Shown here: in pieces, positions 1 through 8,948 of the stretch
How positions within the stretch are numbered: the first letter of the stretch is position 1
Layout: each line of letters starts with the position of its first letter
Assembly: GCA_018701215.1 (NCBI GenBank)
Contig: JABIWH010000021.1
Coordinates: 84,434-148,433, forward strand
Length of the DNA stretch: 64,000 nt
DNA from: Rhodospirillaceae bacterium
GTDB taxonomy: Bacteria > Pseudomonadota > Alphaproteobacteria > GCA-2731375
Direction of reading: 5' to 3'
Position numbers and translations under genes: made by a program
The notes under the pieces: model-generated
Seen by the model: only the letters and a program-made list of their open reading frames with translations
What the model was told of the DNA's origin: nothing
The model's database searches: none

Positions 1-1454
1 TGCACGCCGCCAGTGCGCGTCGACTCCTTGGCCGCCAGTTTCTGGCGCCGTTCCTCGACCAGGTCCATGATGACGCGGCTGACCCGCTCGCCCGCCTTGC
101 CGTCGGAATTGTTGACCCATTGATCAAGCGCCAGGCAGGCGGCTTCGCTTAATTCGGCACCACGGGATTTCGCCGGACGTGCAAGCGCCTTTTCTGCCAT
201 CATGGTGACCAGTTCATCGGCCGAATCCGCCCGGCCCGCCGCCTCGCCCAAGTCCACCATATAGGGCGCGGTCAAAGGTGCCGCCGCCTCATCGAAATGG
301 GGCGAGACCACGTCTACGTTGGCGGCCAGGGATTCAAACAACGAACCGCTGTTGATGCCGCAGATTACGTCGCAGCCGACGATCAGATCGAAGGAATTAC
401 CGCCGACCAGAACTTCCAGATTTTCCGGCGGCTCGAAATTCTCGCCCAGACCGGCGTTCAGGGCCTCCATGGCCAGGACATGGTTTTTGGCCTTGATGAT
501 GACGTGGATCTGCGGATATTTCTGCGCCAGGCGGATCATGGCGCCATGGCAATTGCGCGCCAGATTGGCCCAGTTGATCTTTTCCAGTTCCGGATCCAGC
601 GCCTCAAAACGGTCATCGCCGCGCCGGCCCAGCACGGGACAGCCGGTTTTTTCGTTGAAGGACATGAACAGCACCGTGGGCCGGCCATCAAGGGATTGAT
701 CCTGGCCGGCATGCTCCCGACGCCATTGGTGAAAGCGGTCCAGACGTGGCGCGCCGGTGGCGACGATGTGATCGGCGGGGGCGACGCCGGCATTAATCTC
801 GATGCGGCGCTCAATCTCGTTATAGGTGGTGATCATGCGGCCCCGGAACGGCATCTTCCGCTCCCGGTAGGTTTTCTCGTAGAAACCTTCGACGCCCGGC
901 GTCTTCATGCATTCCTTGTGCATGGCGACCACGGGCACGCCGAAATGATCCAGGGCGGCAGCGAATTCCTGCTCGGCATAAAAGCTGAAATTAGCAGTCA
1001 TGGCGACGTCGAGTTCTAGGCGCGGGATCAGGTGGCGGCAAACCCCGATCATGAAGTCGCGGTAGGCCATCTTGCGGGCCGTGATGGCAGCGTCATCCTG
1101 GCGGTAATTATTGTCGTCGACCAAGGCGCCAAAGAAACAGTTGGCAATCACCTTCAGGGCCTTACGATGCAGGCGCAGAACCTTGAAGCGGCCATCGCGG
1201 ACGATGGAGTTCTGCACATCCTCGGCAAAGCCGCTTTTAGGCAAGGTCAGAGCCACCGCCGGTTTGCCCGGCACCGTTGCCTCGCACACGGTCTGCACCT
1301 GCCAGGCCAGCAGCCAGGCCGCCAAACGCGGGAAATTGTGCCGGGCCGCAAATTCCAACAAGATCTTGGAACTCATAACGCCGAACATACCCGGCTTGGT
1401 CGCCATGCCGACAATGCGGCGGCGGACGATCTGAAAACCTGAAATAAGACTCAT
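1..1454 (-). CDS. Surface-carbohydrate biosynthesis protein, glycosyltransferase-like (3' end beyond window)
   Basis: The reading frame is open from an ATG at 1454 to the window edge, 484 codons with no stop, so the C-terminus is missing. I see no transmembrane segment. The middle reads ITTYNEIERRIEINAGV followed by an ATGAPRLDRF stretch, then HVIIKAKNH, and near the end GCDVICGINSGSLFESLAA. The last pattern (donor-site Gly/Ser turn followed by a helix) resembles GT-B-fold glycosyltransferases and CDP-glycerol-transferase-like capsule proteins. The exact family and substrate are not clear to me. It is the last visible gene of a minus-strand group with a deacetylase, a methyltransferase and a radical SAM enzyme, which fits surface glycan or lipid decoration. 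The role is inference. Confidence 0.6.
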   Translation of the reverse strand, partial: MSLISGFQIVRRRIVGMATKPGMFGVMSSKILLEFAARHNFPRLAAWLLAWQVQTVCEATVPGKPAVALTLPKSGFAEDVQNSIVRDGRFKVLRLHRKALKVIANCFFGALVDDNNYRQDDAAITARKMAYRDFMIGVCRHLIPRLELDVAMTANFSFYAEQEFAAALDHFGVPVVAMHKECMKTPGVEGFYEKTYRERKMPFRGRMITTYNEIERRIEINAGVAPADHIVATGAPRLDRFHQWRREHAGQDQSLDGRPTVLFMSFNEKTGCPVLGRRGDDRFEALDPELEKINWANLARNCHGAMIRLAQKYPQIHVIIKAKNHVLAMEALNAGLGENFEPPENLEVLVGGNSFDLIVGCDVICGINSGSLFESLAANVDVVSPHFDEAAAPLTAPYMVDLGEAAGRADSADELVTMMAEKALARPAKSRGAELSEAACLALDQWVNNSDGKAGERVSRVIMDLVEERRQKLAAKESTRTGGV

Positions 1455-1530
1455 GGCTCGCTGCTTCCTATTAACCAATAGGGATCGTTTAGGCCTTCAA
1501 CCCTTTCGATGCAAGACCGCTGCAAGACAT

Positions 1531-2463
1531 CTACGCCAAAGGCAGTTCATTGGTGTCGCGGCGGCGCAACAATAGCGGATCGTCCTGCGAAATATCCACG
1601 ACACCAGTATCGATGGTCAGGCCCAGAGCGCAACCCCTGCGGCCCAGCAGGCCACGCAGGGCCGCGTCGTTGGCACCATAGGGATAACACATCACCCAAT
1701 CCGTGGTCGGCGCACCAAGGCCGCGCAAAAAATCCAGGCTGGCTGCAATTTCCGCCTCCTGTTCCGCCGCGCCGAGACGGTCCAACCAATAATGTTTCGC
1801 GCCATGGCCGCCGATGTACATGCCGCACTGAATCATCATGCGAAGTTGGTCTTGCGACATGTAAAGTTCGCCGGCGAAAGCCTTTTGATCCATGGAGACA
1901 AAACGCTCAAACAGCTCATCCACCAACGCATTCCGCTTTGCCTCGGGTAGAGTGTGTTGCAGCACCTTTTTGATGAACATAACATCCGCGGGGTCATAGC
2001 GGCCTACCTGCGCGTGCTCCTGCCAATAGGTATCAAAGGTCTGAATATTCTCCTGGCCCTGATTGGCGTCGATATATGTTTTGATCTCGCCGATGATGGC
2101 GGCGGTATCGGGCTGTGCCGCGCGGATAAAATGCGCCTTGTTTACGTCCAGCAATTCGCCATGCACCACGGCGTTGACGGGAGGGAAGAAAGCGCCGTGC
2201 ATTTTTCGCTCGTACAGCTGCGGCAGGACATTGATAAAATGATCCAGATAGCCGTCATCGAAAGTCAGCCAGCAGGCATTATCGGGCAATGTTGTCTCGC
2301 CCTTGAAGGCACCGACCACATCTTCCGTGCTGACAACCTCATAGTGGTTGCCGATATGGTCGAGCTGACCTTTGAATTCCGCCAGATCCCGGCCCTTGAT
2401 GCCGGTATAGCGGCTGTTCGCCAGATCCCGCACATAGTGATAGGTGACGATGGTCAATGGCAT
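1531..2463 (-). CDS. Polysaccharide deacetylase family protein (NodB-like)
   Basis: A 310-residue protein of the carbohydrate esterase 4 type, which removes N- or O-acetyl groups from glycans with a divalent metal. The N-terminus has the strand PLTIVTYHYV. Motif 1 TFDDGYLDHF, with the catalytic and metal-binding Asp pair, is near residue 85. A GGHGAKHYWL segment supplies the His ligands near 210 to 220, and a CYPYGANDA segment corresponds to motif 3. There is no signal peptide, so it probably acts in the cytosol on a glycan or sugar-nucleotide precursor. It starts 9 bases after the methyltransferase stop and lies upstream of the glycosyltransferase-like gene, so all appear co-transcribed. The substrate is unknown. 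Confidence 0.8.
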   Translation of the reverse strand: MPLTIVTYHYVRDLANSRYTGIKGRDLAEFKGQLDHIGNHYEVVSTEDVVGAFKGETTLPDNACWLTFDDGYLDHFINVLPQLYERKMHGAFFPPVNAVVHGELLDVNKAHFIRAAQPDTAAIIGEIKTYIDANQGQENIQTFDTYWQEHAQVGRYDPADVMFIKKVLQHTLPEAKRNALVDELFERFVSMDQKAFAGELYMSQDQLRMMIQCGMYIGGHGAKHYWLDRLGAAEQEAEIAASLDFLRGLGAPTTDWVMCYPYGANDAALRGLLGRRGCALGLTIDTGVVDISQDDPLLLRRRDTNELPLA

Positions 2464-2472
2464 ACGAGGAAC

Positions 2473-3354
2473 CTACTTCGTCACATGCAGGACAAAGGTG
2501 GAGCAAAACGGCGTCAGCCGCTGATCCCGCAAGGTAAACTCCGCCACGGCATTGGCCAGTTGGAAATGCAGATCGGGGCGGGCCTTTCTGATGGCGCCCG
2601 GCAGGCCGTGGAAATAGATCGGAAACAAAGTGGTGGGCGTAAAACCGCTGGACCGGAGCCGGCCCGTCAGATCCGCCGGTGAATACTGATACCGCACATC
2701 GACGGGAACACCGGTGGCGGGGTGGCTGTCGGGATGAGGGTCCATACGCTCGTGGGCGCGCAGAGCCTCGAACGCGGCTTCCTGGCTTTCCGAGGTATGC
2801 AGCGCGATGCACTCGTTCACCAGGGCCTCTAGGATGCCAAGCTCGCTCTCGACTTCGGTGAAGGCATTGAAGGACACCGCGTTGAACAGGCGGTTGCGGG
2901 AGCCGACCAGCAACGAGCCGCCAGGCCGTAGCAATTCAAAGCAGCGCTTGAAGATCAACATCATGTCGTCGGGCGAAAAATACTCGATGAAGCCTTGGGC
3001 GGAGATGATGTCGTAGCTTCCCGCCTTCAGATCAACGTCAAAGAACGAGCCTTCGGTAAATTCGGCCTCAACGCCCGCTTCCTTACGATTGGCCTCACAT
3101 AGCTCGATCATTTCGGAAGCAAAATCAATACCTTCGGCATTCAAGCCCCGCTGGGCGGCCGCAATGACCAATTGTCCGGAGCCACAGCCCACATCGAGAA
3201 AGCGCCGCGCATCCTTGATCTCGTCAATAGCGGAGAGAACGGCGTGGCGGCGGCCCTCAAGAGCGCTGTAATCGCTGCGCCCGTCCTTTGATTTCTGGTG
3301 CCAGTCCTCGGCGGCCACCCGAAAATAGTCCTTTGTCTGATCCTGTTGCTGCAT
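2473..3354 (-). CDS. Class I SAM-dependent methyltransferase
   Basis: A 293-residue Rossmann-fold methyltransferase. The SAM-binding motif I reads FLDVGCGSGQLVIAAAQRG near residues 53 to 71, and an acidic residue ends strand 2 in GIDFASEM. Motif II-like DIISAQGFIEYF and post-motif LLRPGGSLLVGSRN follow. The C-terminal half, with YQYSPADLTGRLRSSGF, looks like a substrate-binding cap. The N-terminal stretch with WHQKSKDGRSDYSALEGRR resembles methyltransferases of surface-polysaccharide loci. It lies between the radical SAM gene and the deacetylase on the same strand, so a sugar or lipid methylation role is likely but inferred. Confidence 0.8.
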   Translation of the reverse strand: MQQQDQTKDYFRVAAEDWHQKSKDGRSDYSALEGRRHAVLSAIDEIKDARRFLDVGCGSGQLVIAAAQRGLNAEGIDFASEMIELCEANRKEAGVEAEFTEGSFFDVDLKAGSYDIISAQGFIEYFSPDDMMLIFKRCFELLRPGGSLLVGSRNRLFNAVSFNAFTEVESELGILEALVNECIALHTSESQEAAFEALRAHERMDPHPDSHPATGVPVDVRYQYSPADLTGRLRSSGFTPTTLFPIYFHGLPGAIRKARPDLHFQLANAVAEFTLRDQRLTPFCSTFVLHVTK

Positions 3355-3422
3355 GCCGTTTTCCGCCGATAACCGATCCCGAGAATCGTCTCAGAATACC
3401 TGAGCGCGGCTGTTCGGGAAAC

Positions 3423-3440
3423 GCCAATTCGAGAATTGGC
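3423..3440 (-). terminator. Inverted repeat directly after the radical SAM stop codon
   Basis: Two 8-base arms, GCCAATTC and GAATTGGC, are separated by two bases, immediately downstream of the stop of the 3441-4898 gene. No T-run follows, so it is a weak terminator candidate. It could instead be an intercistronic hairpin or a protein-binding palindrome. Confidence 0.35.
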
Positions 3441-4898
3441 TCACATGGAATCGGAGGCAGCCGCGCCAAAAGAGGCGCCTGTCGCCGGTGCTGACTTGCC
3501 TTGGGACTTCATACCCTGTCGGAAACCGCGGAAGGTGGTGTCCTTTTCGCGATAGAGGTACTCGATCTGGCTGAGGGCATTGTCACGGTTGCTGTCGAAG
3601 AAATTAACCGCCAACTGTTTGTTGGCATCTTCCAGTGCGGCATAAACCTCTTCGTCGGATAATTCGGTGAAGTTACAGCACAGCAGATCCGAATTGAGGT
3701 GCTTTTTCTCGTAGAAATCCGCTGGGCCTTCCAACAGGCCCCGTTCAATCGCCATATAATATAGCGGCGAGCCTGGATACGGTGTCACGGGCCTTATCGT
3801 GCGCCGTTGCGCCTGATCGTCATATTCGATCAGGAAATCCACCGCCTTTTGCAATGTTTCCTTGGTATCGCCCAGATTGCCGAATAGCATATTCAAGCCG
3901 GGACTGATGCCCGCTTCCAGGGTCCATTCCACGCCGTTGACGACCTGTTCGGTACGCAGGCCCTTTTTCATTAGCTTCAACACGTTGTCATCCATGGCCT
4001 CGATGCCATAGTTAATGAAGACACAACCGGCCCGTTTCATGTGCGCCAACAACTCGGGCGTGCAGTAATTCAGGCGGCCGTTGCAGTCCCAGGTGACCGG
4101 CAGATTGGCCTTTTCGAAGGCATTGCAGATCTCTTCCGTATGGGCGATCGAGGTCATCATCAGATCATCCATGAACGAGATCCGCGTGACGCCGTATTCC
4201 TTGTAAAGAAACTCGATCTCCGCCATCAAGTTGTCGCCGGAGCGGGCCCGGTAGCCCGGGTCCATGCGGTAGCAGAAAGTGCACTTAAAGGTGCAGCCCC
4301 GGGCCGACATCATGGGCATGGTGAACTCGGTGTCGGATTGATTGGAACGCCGCAGCAGCCGATAATACTCCATGGGGAATAGGTGATAGGCGGGCCATGG
4401 CAAGCTGTCCAAATCCTCGGTCACGCCGCGCCGGGGGTTGATCACGCACTTGCCGCCATCGTTGTAGGCAATGCCGGAAATCAGGCTTAAAGGCCGTTTG
4501 TTGGCAATGGCGTCAAACAACTCGACCGCTGTTTCCTCGCCCTCACCCATGACAATGCAGTCTGCGCCCGAGACTTGCATGAAGTATTCCGGCTCCGGCG
4601 TCGGGCCATAACCGCCCAAAATGAAAAACGGCCGGTCTTTCGATTGGTTGATGGATTTCGACAGACCGATCAGCCGTTGATACTGATAATATCCAGCGAT
4701 CAGGCTCATGCAGATCACATCGTAGTGGTTCTCGTCCAGAAAGCCCTTCAGGTGCTCGTCGGGATAGTGATGCATGTCCTGGCTATAGACATCGACTTCA
4801 TAGCCTTCTCTTTCAAGAATGGCGGCAATGTAGCCAAGGCCCATTGGAAAATTGTGCATGTAGGCACCGTTATCATACACAACCAATAATACCCGCAT
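3441..4898 (-). CDS. B12-binding domain radical SAM protein
   Basis: A 485-residue enzyme. The N-terminus (residues 1 to about 140) is a cobalamin-binding-type Rossmann domain beginning MRVLLVVYDN and containing FPMGLGYIAAILEREGYEV. It lacks the DxHxxG motif, as many members of this class do. The radical SAM domain has its 4Fe-4S cysteines in GCTFKCTFC (C202, C206, C209). GEGEETAVELFDA, before the barrel, is typical of the family. Such proteins methylate or rearrange unactivated carbons, often in lipids and antibiotics. ATG 4898 was preferred over GTG 4901 because a GGAAG sequence lies 7 bases upstream. It is the first gene of the minus-strand surface-modification group. The Ala/Ser/Gly-rich C-terminal tail is probably disordered. 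Confidence 0.88.
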   Translation of the reverse strand: MRVLLVVYDNGAYMHNFPMGLGYIAAILEREGYEVDVYSQDMHHYPDEHLKGFLDENHYDVICMSLIAGYYQYQRLIGLSKSINQSKDRPFFILGGYGPTPEPEYFMQVSGADCIVMGEGEETAVELFDAIANKRPLSLISGIAYNDGGKCVINPRRGVTEDLDSLPWPAYHLFPMEYYRLLRRSNQSDTEFTMPMMSARGCTFKCTFCYRMDPGYRARSGDNLMAEIEFLYKEYGVTRISFMDDLMMTSIAHTEEICNAFEKANLPVTWDCNGRLNYCTPELLAHMKRAGCVFINYGIEAMDDNVLKLMKKGLRTEQVVNGVEWTLEAGISPGLNMLFGNLGDTKETLQKAVDFLIEYDDQAQRRTIRPVTPYPGSPLYYMAIERGLLEGPADFYEKKHLNSDLLCCNFTELSDEEVYAALEDANKQLAVNFFDSNRDNALSQIEYLYREKDTTFRGFRQGMKSQGKSAPATGASFGAAASDSM

Positions 4899-5163
4899 CA
4901 CCAGCTTCCCGTCTCAAATCTCATGTATCGAAGGTTCAATCCAAGCGTCCCAATCATTTGCATCACCAGACCACATGCGCGGTTTTTTAAGCCCCGGGCC
5001 TTATTGCGAATGATTCGCGACTACGCCCCGCAACATAAGTCATTTCTGCATTCTGTCCAATGGATATGTGCCTGGGAGAATGTGCCTTCGCTGGCATTTG
5101 ACAGGTTGGCATGGGTCCCGGAAAATGAGCCGAGACGCACTTCTTCATTTTCAGGGCAGTATC
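4899..5163. other. Divergent intergenic region, surface-modification group versus SDR
   Basis: 265 bases separate two divergently transcribed genes, the longest gene-free stretch in the window, so promoters for both directions should lie here. I see an imperfect GC-rich palindrome around 4988 to 5003 but no convincing -35/-10 pair. No small gene is supported. Confidence 0.4.
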
Positions 5164-6015
5164 ATGGGTAAATTGGACGGCAAGACAGCCATCGTGACCG
5201 GCGCCAGCCGGGGCATCGGCCAGGCCATCGCGGAACTGTTCGCCGCCGAGGGCGCTTCGGTGACCTGTGCGGCCCGCACCTTGAACGAAGGCGACCATAA
5301 CCTGGAAGGCTCGCTGGGCCGGACGGTGGCGGCGATCGAGGACGCAGGCGGCCGCGCCAAGGCCATCGCCGTCGATATTTCCAATGAAAGCGATTGCCTG
5401 ACCCTGGTCGAGGGCGCCCGGGATGCCTTTGGCCCCATCGATATTCTGGTTAATAACGCCGCGTTGAGCTATTTCATGCCGATTGGCGGCTTTGCCACCA
5501 ATCATTGGGTGCGCTCTTTCGCGGTCAATGTTCATGCACCCTTCATACTGGCCAAGGCGGTGTTGGGGGACATGAGCGGAAACGATCGCGGCGGCGCCAT
5601 CGTCAATATCGGCTCCGGTGCGGCGATCGGCCCCGGCCGCGGGCCCTATGACAATCCCGCACCTCGGGGCAACACCATGTATGGCGCCACCAAGGCCGCG
5701 TTGGAGCGCTTTACCCAAGGGCTGGCCGAAGAAGTCGCGGCCCAGGGCAACATTGCCATTTCCTGTGTTTCGCCATCTAAAGTCGTGCCGACACCAGGCA
5801 CGGTTTATCACCACCTGGTCGACGGCATGGATGACCCAAGGGGCGAGACGCCGGAGTACATGGCCCGCGCCGCCTTGTTGCTGGCCAGCGAGCCGGCGGC
5901 AAAGGTCAATGGCCGGGTGACTTACAGCCAGCTGATCCTGGGCGAATTCGGCTGGATCGAAAATCCGGTCGGACGCGGTATCGACAGTACCGGGTCGGGC
6001 TATTCGCAGGTCTAA
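5164..6015 (+). CDS. SDR family NAD(P)-dependent oxidoreductase
   Basis: A 283-residue short-chain dehydrogenase/reductase. The cofactor motif TGASRGIG is at about residues 13 to 20, and strand 2 ends in Arg (CAARTL), suggesting NADP. LVNNAALSY follows near residue 95. The catalytic Ser is in NIGSGAAIG, and Tyr and Lys are in YGATKAALERF. The frame extends upstream to 5068, but ATG 5164 begins directly before the conserved MGKLDGKTAIVTG. Homologues usually start there; the ribosome site is poor at either start. It converges with the propeller gene, and the two stop codons overlap (TAA 6013-6015 and the minus-strand TAG at 6012-6014). The substrate is unknown. Confidence 0.85.
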   Translation: MGKLDGKTAIVTGASRGIGQAIAELFAAEGASVTCAARTLNEGDHNLEGSLGRTVAAIEDAGGRAKAIAVDISNESDCLTLVEGARDAFGPIDILVNNAALSYFMPIGGFATNHWVRSFAVNVHAPFILAKAVLGDMSGNDRGGAIVNIGSGAAIGPGRGPYDNPAPRGNTMYGATKAALERFTQGLAEEVAAQGNIAISCVSPSKVVPTPGTVYHHLVDGMDDPRGETPEYMARAALLLASEPAAKVNGRVTYSQLILGEFGWIENPVGRGIDSTGSGYSQV

Positions 6016-7010
6016 TCCGAATAGCTTACCGCCGACAGCACGGACGGCATGCCGGCGCCGAGCAGTGTCCAGACCGCATCGTTGCTGACACGCCAAACCT
6101 CGCCAGTATCGGTGCCAATCACCACGCCGCCAGGATTTTCCAGGTCCGGTGCCAGACCGTGAATATTGGCCCGAGAAGGTGAATGCGCCGCATCGCATAA
6201 GGATCGCCAGCTCTCGCCACCGTCCTCGGACCGCAACAGCATGGCCTGGGCCCCGCCCTCGTCCTCGGATTTTGAGAACGCCGTCGGCGCACTGGCCACC
6301 GTCAAACCGTACGGTGCGCGCGGGTCGATACACATGGGCCGGGAGTATCGCGGTGTAATACCCTTCCAGGCATAGGCCCAACTGCCCCCGCTATCGTCGG
6401 ATCGGAATACGCCGGCATTACCCTCGATCATCTCGGCAACGCCGTCCAGCCGGCCATAGCCGGTGGAGGCAAACAGCACTTCCGGTTTTTCCGGATGGGC
6501 GCACATCATATGCAGATCCGGGTTTTCGCCCGGCAAATCCAGCGTCCAAGTCTCGCCGCCATCCGCCGTCGCCATGATGCCGCCGACCTCGACGCCAACC
6601 CAAATGCATTGGGGATTATCCTGGTCAATAACGATGGCCCGGGCCCGGCCCGGCAGCGGCGGCTTGATCGGCACGCACCAATCGGCGGCTTCGGGAACCT
6701 GGGTAAAGGCCACAATCTCGTTCCAGGTGTCGCCACCGTCATCACTGCGAAACAGACCGGCGGGTTGCGTCGCCGCATACAATGTGCCGTCACCGGCGCG
6801 CCGGACCACCCAAACCTCATAGGCCTCCACCCCCGCCAGGGACCAGCTGTCGCCGCCATCGTCAGAGATATACAGCCCAGCTCCGGTCCCCGCGAACAGA
6901 CGCTCGCCATATTTGACAAGATCACGCACGCCGCCGCGCTCAAGCACGCAACGCGCATTATCGTTCTCTATTGCAAAAACACCCTTTGCCGTACCTGCCA
7001 GAATTTTCAT
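6012..7010 (-). CDS. Asp-box (BNR/sialidase-like) beta-propeller protein
   Basis: A 332-residue protein built from repeats. At least five Asp-box motifs of the form S-x-D-x-G-x-x-W are visible: SDDGGDSW near residue 49, SDDGGDTW near 89, then TADGGETW, SDDSGGSW and SEDGGESW. This indicates a six- or seven-bladed propeller of the sialidase/YCF48/VPS10-like type. No signal peptide is seen, so it is probably cytosolic. The longer frame to 7157 begins with an Arg-rich stretch. ATG 7010 was chosen because GGAGGGGG lies just upstream. The sialidase catalytic Arg triad could not be recognised, so enzymatic activity is not claimed. It is encoded downstream of the enoyl-CoA hydratase. Confidence 0.75.
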   Translation of the reverse strand: MKILAGTAKGVFAIENDNARCVLERGGVRDLVKYGERLFAGTGAGLYISDDGGDSWSLAGVEAYEVWVVRRAGDGTLYAATQPAGLFRSDDGGDTWNEIVAFTQVPEAADWCVPIKPPLPGRARAIVIDQDNPQCIWVGVEVGGIMATADGGETWTLDLPGENPDLHMMCAHPEKPEVLFASTGYGRLDGVAEMIEGNAGVFRSDDSGGSWAYAWKGITPRYSRPMCIDPRAPYGLTVASAPTAFSKSEDEGGAQAMLLRSEDGGESWRSLCDAAHSPSRANIHGLAPDLENPGGVVIGTDTGEVWRVSNDAVWTLLGAGMPSVLSAVSYSD

Positions 7011-7050
7011 CACGTCCCCCTCCATAAGATTTCCTGGTCGCGTTATAGCC

Positions 7051-7839
7051 TCAGTAGCCTTTGTAGTTACCAGGCCGTTTCTCCTTGAACGCCTTGATCG
7101 CCTCCGGGTGGTCTTCCCCCGCCCGCGCAATGGCGATGTGAGAGCTGACCAGATCAAAGGCCGTCGCCATGTCGGTTTCCAGGCTTTGATTGACCGTGCG
7201 TTTGATCAGCCGGATCGACAGCGGCGGCATGGCCGCAATGCGTTTGGCCAGCTTCGTGGTCTCCTCCAACAACTGGTCGTCGGCATAGACGTGATTGACC
7301 AGGCCGATTTCCAGAGCCGCCGCCGCATCGATAAAATCCGCCGTCCATAACAATTCCAGGGCCCGCGCCTTGCCCACCAGGCGCGGTAGGAAATAGGCGC
7401 CGCCGCCGCCCGGTAGCAAGCCGATCTTGGCATACGTCTCGGCGAATTTGGCGCTTTCACCCGCAATGCGGATATCGCAGGCCAGGGCAAGGTCCATGCC
7501 GCCGCCAATCGCCGCGCCGTTGACCGCGGCCAGCAGCGGTTTCTCGAACCGCGCCGCGCGTTTCGGAAAAGCCTGGATCTCGCCCCAGATGCGGGATTTC
7601 GTGATGTGAGGCCGGCTGTCATGTTCCTCTCCCATGCCGCCGATATCGCCGCCCGAACAAAACCCTCGCCCCGCACCGGTCAGGATCACCGCACGAACAT
7701 CGTCGCGGGCATCGCATTCATCCAAGGCCGCGACCAGACCGTGCAGCATTTCGCCGGTGAAGGCATTCAGCTTCTCGGGCCGGTTCATGGTCAAGGTGGC
7801 GATGCCGTCCTCGACCTCGAAAATCAGAAAATCAGTCAT
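7051..7839 (-). CDS. Enoyl-CoA hydratase/isomerase family protein (PaaG-like subgroup)
   Basis: A 262-residue crotonase-fold protein that should hydrate or isomerise an enoyl-CoA. The oxyanion-hole segments are CSGGDIGGMGEE near residue 65 and AAVNGAAIGGGMDLALACD near 105. The segment that normally carries the first catalytic Glu reads AKIGLLPGGGGAYFLPRLVG. The Glu is not conserved there, as in PaaG-type isomerases, which use an Asp that is Gly here. A Glu is present in ALELLWTADF. The chemistry is therefore uncertain. Its ATG overlaps the nitronate monooxygenase stop by 4 bases, so the two are translationally coupled. Confidence 0.85.
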   Translation of the reverse strand: MTDFLIFEVEDGIATLTMNRPEKLNAFTGEMLHGLVAALDECDARDDVRAVILTGAGRGFCSGGDIGGMGEEHDSRPHITKSRIWGEIQAFPKRAARFEKPLLAAVNGAAIGGGMDLALACDIRIAGESAKFAETYAKIGLLPGGGGAYFLPRLVGKARALELLWTADFIDAAAALEIGLVNHVYADDQLLEETTKLAKRIAAMPPLSIRLIKRTVNQSLETDMATAFDLVSSHIAIARAGEDHPEAIKAFKEKRPGNYKGY

Positions 7840-8828
7840 TTGTTTCCTCCCGTCAGCTTCGATAGCACTGTATCCGCTTCAGCTGCGATCGCCCGCACCA
7901 CATCGCCTGCCATGGGCACGCCATCGATCAGGCCGGCGCTTTGTCCCGCCGGCAGAACGCCATTTTCAACATCGCCTTCGATCCGACCCCGCTGTGAAGC
8001 CGGGTGGCCCACATGCATGCCCTGCAATGGATAGGGCTCAATCTCCGCCTCGCGGCCCACCCAGCTGTCGGTAAAGCCATTGCGGATCAAGCGGCAGGTC
8101 TTGCCACTATGGGCCCGCGTCACGACAGTACCGGCGGTATCCGTCTCGGCAATCTTCTGTTTATAGTTTTCGTGTGCCCGCGCCTCCTGCGTGGCGATGA
8201 AACGCGTGCCCATCCAGACACCTTGCGCGCCGAACGAAAGTGCCGCGACCAGGCCACGGCCATCCGCCAGACCGCCGCCGGCCAGGACCGGCACATCAAC
8301 CGCATCAACCACCGCCGGGATCAGTGCAGCCGTGCCGATGGAACCCACATGGCCGCCGCCGTCCGAGCCCGAGGCGATCACCGCGTCAACGCCATCGGCG
8401 ACCGCTTTTTCGGCATGCCGCACGGCACCAACGACGGACATCACCTTGATGCCTCGTTCGCGCGCACCTGCAATGGCATCCCTGGGGCTGCCCAGGCCGG
8501 AGATCAGGACCGGCACCCGCTCCTCGAACACTACATCGACCATGGCCATGACCTTGTCCGTGTAGCGCACGGCTTCGTCCACCTTCGAGGCGACGGTCGC
8601 GAACAGGATATCCACCGCGAAAGGCCGGTCGGTCTGGGCCCGGACGCCGCGAATTTCCGCGCGCAGCTCGTCCGCGTCCGTAGTCGAGCCGGCACCGATG
8701 CAACCAAGGCCGCCCGCGGCTGAGACGGCGGCGGCAAGATCGGCGCGGGCAACCCAGCCCATGCCGGCCTGAAACACCGGATAATCAATATTCAACAGGT
8801 CGCATATGGGCGTGCGTAGGACAGACAT
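7836..8828 (-). CDS. Nitronate monooxygenase family protein (FMN TIM barrel)
   Basis: A 330-residue FMN-dependent enzyme of the NMO/2-nitropropane dioxygenase family. It starts with PVFQAGMGWVARADLAAAV. The FMN phosphate and catalytic region is ASGSDGGGHVGSIGTAALIP (His in GGH). VPVLAGGGLADGRGLVAAL and GVWMGTRFIAT close the barrel. Many relatives oxidise nitronates, but others act on enoyl-CoA-like or ring substrates, so nitro chemistry is not proven. An AGGAGG sequence lies about 8 bases before the ATG. It is first in a two- or three-gene minus operon with the enoyl-CoA hydratase and the propeller, divergent from the acyl-CoA dehydrogenases. Confidence 0.85.
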   Translation of the reverse strand: MSVLRTPICDLLNIDYPVFQAGMGWVARADLAAAVSAAGGLGCIGAGSTTDADELRAEIRGVRAQTDRPFAVDILFATVASKVDEAVRYTDKVMAMVDVVFEERVPVLISGLGSPRDAIAGARERGIKVMSVVGAVRHAEKAVADGVDAVIASGSDGGGHVGSIGTAALIPAVVDAVDVPVLAGGGLADGRGLVAALSFGAQGVWMGTRFIATQEARAHENYKQKIAETDTAGTVVTRAHSGKTCRLIRNGFTDSWVGREAEIEPYPLQGMHVGHPASQRGRIEGDVENGVLPAGQSAGLIDGVPMAGDVVRAIAAEADTVLSKLTGGNK

Positions 8829-8948
8829 CCTAAATTCCTCCTCCGTCGATTGTTATGAACAAGGGTACAAACCCTATGGCCAGGGCCGCAAGCGCGCTAT
8901 CCTGAATATCTGCTTTCAATTGATCACGCCGCGCGGAGGACAGTTGCC

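Noticed and set aside
297..1019. Plus-strand open frame of 240 codons near the window start
   Set aside because: It is opposite the glycosyltransferase-like frame, which is open without a stop over 484 codons, starts well and has family-like motifs.
4988..5003. GC-rich palindrome in the divergent region as an operator
   Set aside because: The symmetry is imperfect at the fifth base pair and it lies in a GC-rich run where such matches are common by chance.
4987..6381. Long minus-strand open frame of 464 codons opposite the SDR gene
   Set aside because: It lies antisense to a clear SDR and the propeller gene, has no family resemblance, and is rich in Gly/Ala/Arg/His as expected for a shadow of high-GC codons.
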